Under the pieces are notes generated by a model that was not told the DNA's origin, ran no database searches, and saw nothing but the letters and a program-made list of their open reading frames with translations. Shown piece after piece: positions 9,608-17,412 of a DNA stretch of 64,000 bases; position 1 is the stretch's first letter; each line of letters starts with the position of its first letter. Source of the DNA: Hymenobacter sp. H14-R3 (GTDB taxonomy: Bacteria > Bacteroidota > Bacteroidia > Cytophagales > Hymenobacteraceae); assembly GCF_030063445.1 (NCBI RefSeq), contig NZ_JASITD010000002.1, forward strand, positions 223,291 through 287,290, given 5' to 3'. The translations under genes and the position numbers were made by a program.

Positions 9608-11137
9608 ATGAGTTCACCGCGCTCGCAAAGCCCGTTTCTGTTGGTTTTGCTCATTGTTAGCCTGCTGGCCGGGCTTTCCTTTTTACAACCGGGGCTGACG
9701 ATTGGGGGCACCGCGCTGCGCCCCGTGCGCCTGCTGGCCGATGTGCTGCGCAAAGACCCGGCGGCCAGCCAGGCCCTGCCCCCGCCCAACGGCCCGGCCG
9801 CCCCCGCCGACCTAGCCGCCACCCGCGCCCTCATGGTCGACTCGGCGGCCGCGCCCGCCGCGGCCGCCACCCGCCCCGATTCGGCCGCTACGCCCCGGCC
9901 GCGCGCCGCCACCGTGGCCAACCTGGGCGGCCTCGACAGCTTTTTGGCCGCTCTGCGCCAAACCAAGGCTACGGGTAGCCAAACCCGCATTGCTTATTTC
10001 GGCGACTCCATGATTGAGGGCGACCTCATCACCGGCGACCTGCGCAACAGCCTGCAAACCGCGTTTGGCGGCTCGGGCGTGGGCTACGTGCCGGTCAATT
10101 CGATTACGGCCGAGTTTCGGGAAACTATCCACCAATCGTTTTCGCCCAACTGGCGCGAGTACAACCTGGTGTCGCGCCAAGTGCCGGGCACCGCCCCGCT
10201 GGGCATTTCGGGCCACGCCTTTTTGCCGCGCGTGCTGCCCGAAACTGCCGGCCCGGCCGATACCAGCTGGGTGCAGTTTCGGGCTGGCCAGCAGTTTGCG
10301 CCGCTGCGCCGCTTCGTCGAGGCCCGGCTGTTCTACGGCCCCGGCGCGGGGGCCGATGAGGTGCTCGTAACCACCAATGGCCACCAGGTGCCCCACACCC
10401 TGCCGGGCACCAACGCCGTGAACGAGCTGGTGCTCCGGCCCGGCGTGCCGGCCCGCACCATGCGGCTGGCCTTCGCCACCCACGCGCCGCGGCCCGTGTA
10501 CGGCGTCAGCTTTGAGAGCCCGCAGGGCGTGGTGCTCGATAACTTTTCGTTTCGCGGCAACAGCGGCATGTCGCTCACGCGCATTCCGGCGCAGCAGCTG
10601 GTGGCCTTCGGCAACCTGCTCGACTACCGCCTCGTCATCCTGCACTACGGCGTGAACGTGGCCAGCGCCAGCGTCAAAAACTACGGCTTTTATGAGCGCG
10701 CCATGACGCGCGTGGTCGACCGCATGCAGCGCGCTTTCCCCAACGCCAGCATCCTCATCATCGGCATGAGCGACAAAAGCTCGCGCATCGACGGCGAGTT
10801 CGTCACCGACCCCAGCGTGCCGCGCCTGCTGGCCGCCCAGCAGCGCCTGGCCCAGCGCAACCACGCCGCCTTCTGGAATTTATTTGAGGCGATGGGTGGC
10901 GAAAACTCGATGGTGAGCTGGGTGGAAGACGCACCCGCCCTAGCCAACCGCGACTACACACACGTCAATTCCCGGGGCGCCCACAAAATAGCAGGCCTGC
11001 TCTACGCCTACCTCCAGGGCCAGTACGCCAACCCCACGGCCGCTGGCCCCAAACCCAAACCGGCCCCAGCCACCGGCCCCGATAGCAGCGCCCGGCCGGC
11101 CGCCAGCCCCGCGCCCGACGAGCCCAGCAGCCGCTAG
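9608..11137 (+). CDS. SGNH/GDSL-family hydrolase, membrane-anchored
   Basis: A 509-residue protein with one N-terminal membrane segment (about residues 11-30), a Pro/Ala-rich linker to about 110, then an SGNH domain. The block I Ser is Ser134 in YFGDSMIEGD; block III is HYGVN (near 345); the block V Asp/His pair is Asp449 and His452 in DYTHVNSRGAHK. SGNH enzymes are esterases or acetyltransferases; AlgX/AlgJ-like members acetylate exopolysaccharides in the periplasm. The C-terminal 40 residues are Pro/Ala-rich and disordered. It is followed 48 bases later by a second SGNH gene and then an MBOAT gene, so I infer a role in glycan O-acylation. Plain esterase activity remains possible. Confidence 0.85.
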   Translation: MSSPRSQSPFLLVLLIVSLLAGLSFLQPGLTIGGTALRPVRLLADVLRKDPAASQALPPPNGPAAPADLAATRALMVDSAAAPAAAATRPDSAATPRPRAATVANLGGLDSFLAALRQTKATGSQTRIAYFGDSMIEGDLITGDLRNSLQTAFGGSGVGYVPVNSITAEFRETIHQSFSPNWREYNLVSRQVPGTAPLGISGHAFLPRVLPETAGPADTSWVQFRAGQQFAPLRRFVEARLFYGPGAGADEVLVTTNGHQVPHTLPGTNAVNELVLRPGVPARTMRLAFATHAPRPVYGVSFESPQGVVLDNFSFRGNSGMSLTRIPAQQLVAFGNLLDYRLVILHYGVNVASASVKNYGFYERAMTRVVDRMQRAFPNASILIIGMSDKSSRIDGEFVTDPSVPRLLAAQQRLAQRNHAAFWNLFEAMGGENSMVSWVEDAPALANRDYTHVNSRGAHKIAGLLYAYLQGQYANPTAAGPKPKPAPATGPDSSARPAASPAPDEPSSR

Positions 11138-11185
11138 CGGCCGGCCGGCTTTCCAGTGGGCATAGTACCTTCTTTCTTTTTTTGC

Positions 11186-12466
11186 ATGGCGCGGCCCCTT
11201 CTCTTTTTGCTTTTATTGGGCTGGTACCTGGCCGTGGCTGGCCCGGCCCGGGCCCAGGCACCCCTTAGCAAGCAGCTCGACAGCCTGCAAGCGGCCTACC
11301 CCTTCCTGCACACCTCGGCTAATCACATCGAGAACGCAACTATCGGGTTGCAAGGCTTTTACCAAAAACTGTTGCAACTGCCGCTGCACCCGGCGCGGCT
11401 GCCCGGCGGCCGGGTAGCCGTGGTGCACCTCGGCGACTCGCACCTACAAGCCGACGACTACTCGGGCCGGGTGCGGCAAGAGTTGCAGCGCACCTACGGC
11501 AACGCCGGGCGCGGCCTCGTGTTCCCGTACGGCGTGGCTCACACCAACGGCTCGCCTACCTATTTTACCACCGCCACCGGCGGCACTTGGCGCACCCGCC
11601 GCGTCACCAACCTGCCCGATAGCAGCCTGCCGGTGGGCGTGGCCGGCCTGAGCCTCGCCACTGCCGACTCGGGCGCGGGCTTTGCGCTGCGCCTGCCGCA
11701 GCAGCGACTGCTGCTGCGGCACCGGCCCACCGACTGCTTTTCGCAGCTCACGCTGCTGCGCCAGCCCGGCCCGGCCGCCTTCGACTGGCAGGTGCTGGGC
11801 CGCCAGGGCCAGGTGCTGGGCACCGTGCCCGGCCTGGGCCGCGGCGTGGCCACCACCGTGCGCCTCGACTCGCTGCGCGATTTTGTGGCCCTGCGCACCA
11901 CCCGCCGCCGGCCCAACCAAAGCAGCGCCCAGCTCTACGGCTTGGTGCTGGAAAACGACCAGCCCGGCATTCTTTACCACGGCATTGGGGTCAATGGCGC
12001 GGCCGTGCGCCAGTACAACCGCAACCCACTGTTTTTCGAGCAGTTACCGGTGCTTTCTCCCGACCTGTTCATCATATCGCTGGGCACCAACGATGCCTTT
12101 AGCCCGGGCTTCAACCCGGTGCGCTTCGCCGGCCAGCTCGATACCCTGGTGAGCGGCCTGCGCCAGCGCTGCCCCACGGCCGAACTATTATTGGTGGCCC
12201 CGGCCGACTCGTACCGCCACCGCCGCGACCGCAACCCCGACCTGGCCCGCCTCGCGGCCGTGCTGCGCACCTACGCCCAGCAGCACGACCTCGCCTACTG
12301 GGACTTTGCGGCCGTGCAGGGCGGCTACGGCAGCATGGGCCAGTGGCGCGCCAGCGGCCTGGCCCTCAACGACTTCGTGCATTTTTCGACCAAGGGCTAC
12401 GACTTACAAGCCCTGCTATTATACCTCGCGCTTCAGGATGGATTTGCTGCATTCCTTCATCGATAA
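11186..12466 (+). CDS. Second SGNH-family hydrolase/acyltransferase, exported
   Basis: I chose ATG 11186 because a signal peptide (MARPLLFLLLLGWYLAVAGP, then ARAQ) starts there; a GTG at 11156 would add ten residues. The 426-residue protein carries the SGNH blocks: Ser85 in VVHLGDSHLQADDY, IISLGTNDAF as block III, and Asp396/His399 in DFVHFSTKGYD. HLGDSHLQ is typical of periplasmic SGNH proteins encoded beside MBOAT transporters. The 3' end overlaps the next gene by 29 bases, so the two are probably translated together. It shares the fold of the preceding gene but is not a close copy. The acyl acceptor is unknown. Confidence 0.86.
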   Translation: MARPLLFLLLLGWYLAVAGPARAQAPLSKQLDSLQAAYPFLHTSANHIENATIGLQGFYQKLLQLPLHPARLPGGRVAVVHLGDSHLQADDYSGRVRQELQRTYGNAGRGLVFPYGVAHTNGSPTYFTTATGGTWRTRRVTNLPDSSLPVGVAGLSLATADSGAGFALRLPQQRLLLRHRPTDCFSQLTLLRQPGPAAFDWQVLGRQGQVLGTVPGLGRGVATTVRLDSLRDFVALRTTRRRPNQSSAQLYGLVLENDQPGILYHGIGVNGAAVRQYNRNPLFFEQLPVLSPDLFIISLGTNDAFSPGFNPVRFAGQLDTLVSGLRQRCPTAELLLVAPADSYRHRRDRNPDLARLAAVLRTYAQQHDLAYWDFAAVQGGYGSMGQWRASGLALNDFVHFSTKGYDLQALLLYLALQDGFAAFLHR

Positions 12467-13937
12467 GCTGAATACTATCGACCTCGACCGGCTGCTCGGC
12501 CAGTTCGTGTACCACCCCAAGAGCCCGCTGATTTTCAATACCGGCTTCTTTCTGCTGCTGTTTTTGGGCTTTTTGGCGGTGTACCAGCTGCTGCGTAACC
12601 ACCACCGGGCGCGGCTGCTCTACGTGACGGCATTTTCGCTGTTTTTCTACTATAAATCAAGCGGTTGGTACTTTCTGCTGCTGGTTTTTTCCACGATAGT
12701 CGAGTACAATTTCGCCCGCTGGATTGCCGACTCGCCCACCCAGGGCCGGCGCAAGCTGCTGCTCACCCTCAGCCTGCTCGTCAACCTGGGGATGCTGTTC
12801 TATTTTAAGTATACCAACTTCTTTCTCAGCGGTTTCCACGCGCTTACGGGCCAGCCGGTGCCCATTTTGCACGTGCTGCTACCGGTGGGTATCTCGTTCT
12901 ACACCTTCCAGACGCTGAGCTACACCATCGACGTGTACCGGGGCCAGATAAAGCCGCTGCGCAGCATCTGGGACTTCGCGTTTTTCGTGTCCTTTTTCCC
13001 GCAACTCGTGGCCGGGCCCATCGTGCGGGCCTCCGATTTCATTCCCCAGATTCCCAAAAAGCCGTTCATCTCGCGTGAGGACATGGGCCGGGCGGTGCTG
13101 CTCATCGCGGCTGGCCTGTTCAAAAAGGCCATCATTTCCGACTACATCAGCCTCAACTACGTCGACCGCATTTTCGACAACCCCGGCTTGTACAGCGGCG
13201 TCGAAAACCTGCTCGGCGTGTATGGCTACGCCGTGCAGATTTACTGCGACTTTTCGGGCTACTCCGACATTGCCATCGGCATTGCGCTGCTGCTGGGCTA
13301 CCGCCTACCGGTCAACTTTTTGTCGCCTTACCAGAGCACCAGCATCACCGAGTTTTGGCGGCGCTGGCACATTTCGTTGTCCAGCTGGCTACGCGACTAC
13401 CTCTATATTCCGCTGGGCGGCAACCGCAAGGGCGTGGTGCGGCAGTATATCAACCTGTTTCTCACCATGTTGCTGGGCGGCCTGTGGCACGGCGCGTCGC
13501 TCACCTTCGTGCTGTGGGGCGCCCTGCACGGCGCGGCCCTGGCTGTGGACAAGCTGTTTCAAAAGGTCTTCAAGCCCGGCGATAACTGGCTAATTAAGAT
13601 GCTCGGCTGGGTCATCACCTTCCATTTCGTGTGCTTCTGCTGGATATTTTTCCGGGCCGGCACCTTCGCGGTGGCCAGCCAGGTAATTCACCAAATCACG
13701 CACAACCTGCGGCCCGATTTGCTGCCCACCGTGGTAGGCTCGTTCCGGCCCGTTTTCGCGCTGGTGGCGCTGGGCTACCTGCTGCACGCCCTGCCCGACG
13801 GCTTCACCTTCCAGCTGGAAGGCGTGATGGGCCGGCGCTCGGTGGTGGCGCAGGCCGTGCTGATTACGGCCGTTATCTGGCTGGTTATTCAAGTGAAGTC
13901 GGCCGAGATTCAGCCGTTCATTTATTTCCAGTTCTAA
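12438..13937 (+). CDS. MBOAT family O-acyltransferase (AlgI/DltB-like)
   Basis: The start is ATG 12438, inside the end of the preceding gene; earlier start codons in this frame would lie deep in that gene. The 499-residue polytopic protein has about ten membrane segments. The two MBOAT histidines are His311 in EFWRRWHISLS and His351 in GGLWHGASLTFVLWG; FCDFSGYSDIAIG and VSFFPQLVAGPIVR motifs are also typical. Members such as AlgI pass acyl groups across the inner membrane to SGNH partners that acylate a polysaccharide or cell-wall polymer. The 29-base overlap with an SGNH gene, and a second SGNH gene just before, fit an AlgI-AlgJ-type unit. The target polymer is not indicated. Confidence 0.94.
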   Translation: MDLLHSFIDKLNTIDLDRLLGQFVYHPKSPLIFNTGFFLLLFLGFLAVYQLLRNHHRARLLYVTAFSLFFYYKSSGWYFLLLVFSTIVEYNFARWIADSPTQGRRKLLLTLSLLVNLGMLFYFKYTNFFLSGFHALTGQPVPILHVLLPVGISFYTFQTLSYTIDVYRGQIKPLRSIWDFAFFVSFFPQLVAGPIVRASDFIPQIPKKPFISREDMGRAVLLIAAGLFKKAIISDYISLNYVDRIFDNPGLYSGVENLLGVYGYAVQIYCDFSGYSDIAIGIALLLGYRLPVNFLSPYQSTSITEFWRRWHISLSSWLRDYLYIPLGGNRKGVVRQYINLFLTMLLGGLWHGASLTFVLWGALHGAALAVDKLFQKVFKPGDNWLIKMLGWVITFHFVCFCWIFFRAGTFAVASQVIHQITHNLRPDLLPTVVGSFRPVFALVALGYLLHALPDGFTFQLEGVMGRRSVVAQAVLITAVIWLVIQVKSAEIQPFIYFQF

Positions 13938-14009
13938 CCTCGCCGCTCGCGGGAACCTCACCCCCGGCCCCCACGCGCAGACTCGCAGAGTCCACGTTAC
14001 CCCGGGTCG

Positions 14010-14017
14010 TAACTTTG
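14010..14017 (+). promoter_or_regulatory. -7 box (TAACTTTG) before rlmD
   Basis: An exact TAnnTTTG match, 21 bases before the rlmD ATG at 14039. It suggests that rlmD has its own promoter rather than being read only from the MBOAT gene, which ends at 13937. Confidence 0.5.
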
Positions 14018-14038
14018 GGCCCCTACTGCCCAAAAGTT

Positions 14039-15466
14039 ATGCCTAGCAAAGCCACCAAACTCGCTAATTCCATCCCGCCCGCCGCTCTCCAGCACGTCGA
14101 AATCCAGGACATGGTGGCCGAAGGCAAGTGCCTCGTTCGCATTGAAAACCTCGTCGTATTTGTGGGCCAGGTGGCCCCCGGCGACGTGGTCGATTTGCGC
14201 ATTACCAAGGCCCACAAGCGGTTTATGGAGGCCGCGCCCATCCATTTTCACAAGCGCTCCGAGCTGCGCACCGAGCCATTTTGCCAGCATTTTGGCACCT
14301 GCGGCGGCTGCAAGTGGCAGCATATCAGCTACGATGCCCAGCTCAGCTACAAGCAGCAGCAGGTGGAGGACCAGCTCACCCGCATTGGCAAGGTGACGCT
14401 GCCCGAGGTGCGCCAGATACTGCCCTCGCCCGAGCGCACCTATTACCGCAACAAACTCGAATACACGTTCAGCAACAACGGCTGGCTCACCGAAACCCAG
14501 ATTAAGGACGAGGCCGCGCACTACGACCGCCGCGTGCTGGGCTTCCACACGCCCGGCCGCTTCGATAAGATACTCGACGTGGTGCACTGCCACCTCCAGC
14601 CCGAGCCGAGCAACGAAATCCGCCTATTCATTCGCGATTATGCCCGCGAGCACCGGCTGCCCTTCGGCGATATGGTGAAGCAAACCGGCCTGCTGCGCAA
14701 CCTTATCGTGCGCACCGCCGAAAGCACCGGCGAAACGATGGTCATTTTGCAGTGCTACCACGACGACGAGGCGCTGCTGCCGCTGCTCGACGCGGTGTAC
14801 GCCAAGTTTCCGGCCATCACGTCGCTCAACTACGTGCTCAACAACAAGGGCAACGAAACCTTCCACGACCTGGAGGTGGTGTGCTACCAGGGCAAGCCCT
14901 ACATCGAGGAAGACATGGAAGGCCTGCGCTTCCGCATCGGCCCCAAGTCGTTTTACCAAACCAACTCGGCCGGCGCCCACAACCTCTACCAAGTGGCCCG
15001 CGACTTCGCCGAAATCAAGCCCACCGACCTCGTGTACGACCTCTACACGGGTGCCGGCACCATCGCCAATTTCGTGGCCCACCAAGCCAAGCGCGTCATC
15101 GGCGTCGAGTACGTGGAGCAGGCCGTGCTCGACGCCCGCGTCAACTCCGCCATCAACGGCGTGACCAACACCGAGTTCTTCGCCGGCGACATGAAAGACC
15201 TGCTCACCGAGGCCTTCACCAGCCACCACGGCCACCCCGACGTCATCATCACCGACCCGCCCCGCGCCGGCATGCACGAAGACGTGGTGCAGCGCCTCGT
15301 GGCCCTGCGCGCCCCCCGCCTCGTCTACATCAGCTGCAACCCCGCCACCCAGGCCCGCGACCTGGAATTACTGGACGAGGTGTATAAAGTAACGCGGGTG
15401 CAGCCGGTGGATATGTTTCCGCATACGCACCACGTGGAGAATGTGGTGCTGCTGGAGTTGCGGTAG
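14039..15466 (+). CDS. rlmD: 23S rRNA (uracil-5-)-methyltransferase RlmD
   Basis: A 475-residue RNA m5U methyltransferase of the RumA/TrmA family. An N-terminal TRAM-like beta domain (about 15-65) is followed by the Fe-S cluster cysteines Cys82, Cys88 and Cys91 in CQHFGTCGGCKWQ, with a fourth candidate at Cys184. The SAM-binding motif DLYTGAGTIANF lies near 340, DPPRAGMHEDV near 407, and the catalytic Cys433 sits in YISCNPATQARDL. The full cluster set favours RlmD (U1939 of 23S rRNA) over cluster-less RlmCD or TrmFO types, although Bacteroidota genomes can carry paralogues. I reject the much longer open frame running upstream because it would overlap the MBOAT gene. Confidence 0.93.
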   Translation: MPSKATKLANSIPPAALQHVEIQDMVAEGKCLVRIENLVVFVGQVAPGDVVDLRITKAHKRFMEAAPIHFHKRSELRTEPFCQHFGTCGGCKWQHISYDAQLSYKQQQVEDQLTRIGKVTLPEVRQILPSPERTYYRNKLEYTFSNNGWLTETQIKDEAAHYDRRVLGFHTPGRFDKILDVVHCHLQPEPSNEIRLFIRDYAREHRLPFGDMVKQTGLLRNLIVRTAESTGETMVILQCYHDDEALLPLLDAVYAKFPAITSLNYVLNNKGNETFHDLEVVCYQGKPYIEEDMEGLRFRIGPKSFYQTNSAGAHNLYQVARDFAEIKPTDLVYDLYTGAGTIANFVAHQAKRVIGVEYVEQAVLDARVNSAINGVTNTEFFAGDMKDLLTEAFTSHHGHPDVIITDPPRAGMHEDVVQRLVALRAPRLVYISCNPATQARDLELLDEVYKVTRVQPVDMFPHTHHVENVVLLELR

Positions 15467-15482
15467 TAATAGCCTTTAATTC

Positions 15483-15806
15483 ATGGAATTGGAGGAGCGA
15501 ATTACTATTATTTGGCAAGGCCAAGAAGTAGGTATATTGGTTAATCCTATGCCAGACATGTGGTATCTTGAAGGGACTTTAATAAATAATAAATCAGCGG
15601 CAGCAGCAGTTTTTGAGGCCTTGGCTAAAGCGCTCGATATCAATGAAACTTTTCGAGATTTGAGCAAAGGAATTAATATTGATTTAAAATACGAATCTGG
15701 TCCTTTAAACCGTGGGATTATACTTTGTTTATCAGCTGAAAATATCTTGTTTTTACGCAGGATAATTCATACAGGTGTGTTTGACAAGGTGTATCGTTCT
15801 AATTAA
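15483..15806 (+). CDS. Hypothetical protein, AT-rich gene
   Basis: A 107-residue soluble protein starting at ATG 15483, sixteen bases after the rlmD stop. I do not recognise a named domain. It opens with alternating beta residues, then NPMPDMWYLEGTLINN, a helix rich in Ala (residues 38-52), and ends LCLSAENILFLRRIIHTGVF. The composition is far more AT-rich than its neighbours and the codons are unlike those of rlmD, which suggests recent acquisition or relaxed selection. An immunity-type or DUF role is possible but nothing in the sequence proves it. Confidence 0.65.
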   Translation: MELEERITIIWQGQEVGILVNPMPDMWYLEGTLINNKSAAAAVFEALAKALDINETFRDLSKGINIDLKYESGPLNRGIILCLSAENILFLRRIIHTGVFDKVYRSN

Positions 15807-16273
15807 TCTATTCAGAAAATTCCTTCTGAGCACAAAGATTATAATTCTAAATAAATTACTGCATATTAGGAATTTAATATTCAAAGTAGAGCACCTGAGA
15901 TACTTTACTTTATTCGACATGACGTTCTATTTAATTCTCAGATATTTCTTAAGCAGTTTCAATAAAACACTTGAATAGACTACTCCAATGACCACGAGCT
16001 AAACAGTAAGTACCCGTTGCTCATTAGTTTGCTATACAAAAACGTCATACTGAACGCAGTGAAGCACCTTAATCAGAAGAGCAATCTTCACGTTTAGAGC
16101 TGGTTACGCGACTAAGATGCTTCACTGCGTTCAGCATGACATTCTTTTTTAACATAAACTATTTGCCAACGGGTACTTACGTACTGAGTAATGCGGGTAT
16201 GGCCAGCGGTTCTATTTCTACATACCTAATTACGTGGCGAAAGTGGTCTTGCTAAAATCAAAATAGGGGTAAC
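15807..16273. other. AT-rich intergenic stretch
   Basis: 467 bases without a convincing gene. The left half is AT-rich with a 67-codon open frame (15775-15978) that overlaps the previous gene and has no support. The right half is occupied by the long inverted repeat at 16006-16180. No terminator with a T run is obvious. Confidence 0.6.
16006..16180. repeat. Long imperfect inverted repeat (REP/MITE-like)
   Basis: The outer ends are perfect: GTAAGTACCCGTTG at 16006-16019 and its complement at 16167-16180. Further in, GTCATACTGAACGCAGTGAA (from 16046) pairs with GTCATGCTGAACGCAGTGAA on the other strand, so the arms extend over about 65 bases each with roughly 80 percent identity around a loop of some 35-40 bases. 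No open reading frame lies inside. It looks like a small non-autonomous palindromic element. Confidence 0.75.
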
Positions 16274-16822
16274 ATGAAGGCTGAAGTAGCACAGGATAGT
16301 ATTCGCAAAGGCAAGAGGCCGGCTGATGCCGATTGGTACAGCGGCTTCACAGGTCTTTTCAGCCTATCCGCACTCTGGTTCATGAGCGCCTGCTATCTCC
16401 TTGAAACCTCAGGCACTAGCTTTGCACTAGTGCTTTTTTGCTTTCTAACACTAGGAACCTCATTTTTTTATGGCTTATATAATTTATTTACTGAGCGAAA
16501 TCTTATTTCCGTTACTACTGGTCTTAACGCCACTAGAAACACGAAGCTCTTACAAGATACTTTCAATAAATTAGGCTGGCAATGGGTAAAAAAAGGTGAT
16601 TGCGCTGTTTCAGCGGTCGCCCCTCATGAGTGGTATGCTATCCACTACGCAACCATTATTTGTTTAATTACCGATGATACACTTTACTTAAACGCACTAA
16701 GTAGCAGCAACAGTAAGGGCCGGCTCCCATTATTTAGAAGCAAAAATAATTATTTTATGCAATTAGTTAGTAGCGCTATCAAAAAAGAACTTGCCTGCTT
16801 ACCCGAAACGAACCTAAACTAA
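16274..16822 (+). CDS. Hypothetical membrane protein
   Basis: A 182-residue protein starting at ATG 16274. Two hydrophobic segments at about residues 27-46 and 50-70 form a hairpin; the rest (75-182) is soluble with the motif LQDTFNKLGWQWVKKGDCAV, which suggests a cytosolic domain. I do not recognise the family. The base composition is AT-rich compared with the surrounding genes. Its stop codon overlaps the ATG of the next gene by one base (TAATG), so the two are very likely translated together. Confidence 0.72.
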   Translation: MKAEVAQDSIRKGKRPADADWYSGFTGLFSLSALWFMSACYLLETSGTSFALVLFCFLTLGTSFFYGLYNLFTERNLISVTTGLNATRNTKLLQDTFNKLGWQWVKKGDCAVSAVAPHEWYAIHYATIICLITDDTLYLNALSSSNSKGRLPLFRSKNNYFMQLVSSAIKKELACLPETNLN

Positions 16823-17196
16823 TGGATTACTTCAACGACCCCGAGCTAAACGGCAAATACCTGGGTACCATCACCAAGGATTTTGCCACCGCTTCCGACA
16901 CTATCAAGGAAGCCTCCTACCAAATCCGCAAGCGCGAGATTTCACAGTACCCGGTGTTCGTATTTGCCCGCCAAACGGTGCAGCTCGGCAGCCTGCTCAT
17001 CAACGGCGACGAGCTCGATTTGCAGTGGCACGTCTTCGCCAGCTACCTCGAAATCCTGGCCCAGCAAGGCATCGTGGACCCCGACAAAGTCGCCGATTTC
17101 ATGGAAACCTGGAAAGACCCCGACGAATTCTGCTGCCTCTTCGTAGTCGATGAGGAGTTCACGAATTTTGTATACATCCCCTACCCTGAAGATTAA
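16822..17196 (+). CDS. Conserved-looking hypothetical protein, coupled to preceding gene
   Basis: A 124-residue, acidic, soluble protein. It opens MDYFNDPELNGKYLGTITKD, has a helical mid-section, and ends with a distinctive CCLFVVDEEFTNFVYIPYPED tail. I do not know a named domain, although the tail looks like a conserved family signature from Cytophagales-type genomes (recollection, not checked). It overlaps the stop of the membrane protein by one base, giving a two-gene unit. Its GC content is closer to that of the host chromosome than its partner's. Just after the stop begins a 63-base arm of a near-perfect inverted repeat. Confidence 0.78.
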   Translation: MDYFNDPELNGKYLGTITKDFATASDTIKEASYQIRKREISQYPVFVFARQTVQLGSLLINGDELDLQWHVFASYLEILAQQGIVDPDKVADFMETWKDPDEFCCLFVVDEEFTNFVYIPYPED

Positions 17197-17200
17197 CCCG

Positions 17201-17412
17201 GACCGCAGATTCAAACGGATTTAACGAATTTCGCAGATACGCCCCTGCGGGGCTGACTACGCTACTTGCGCAGTATGCAAAAAAAGCCGCCCTGAACAGG
17301 GCGGCTTTTTCTTTGGAACCACTATCAGACAGTGTCCTATCGGGCAGCTAGCGTAGTCAGCCCCGCAGGGGCGTATCTGCGAAATCCGTTAAATCCGTTT
17401 GAATCTGCGGTC
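17201..17412. repeat. Near-perfect 63-bp inverted repeat flanking a terminator
   Basis: Bases 17201-17263 (beginning GACCGCAGATTCAAACGGAT) are repeated inverted at 17350-17412 with one mismatch in 63. The arms start five bases after one stop codon and reach the stop codon of the converging TonB receptor gene. The space between holds a separate GC-rich hairpin with T run. Confidence 0.93.
17284..17311. terminator. Bidirectional terminator between converging genes
   Basis: AAGCCGCCCTG at 17284-17294 pairs with CAGGGCGGCTT at 17297-17307 around a two-base loop. T-rich sequence follows on the plus strand and A-rich sequence precedes it, so it can stop transcription from both sides. Confidence 0.88.

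Noticed and set aside
15775..15978. 67-codon AT-rich frame after the 107-residue gene
   Set aside because: Overlaps the previous gene, hydrophobic by AT-rich composition only, no initiation context.
16274..17196. Toxin-antitoxin pair (two small overlapping genes)
   Set aside because: Gene overlap fits, but neither protein shows a toxin fold or DNA-binding antitoxin motif.
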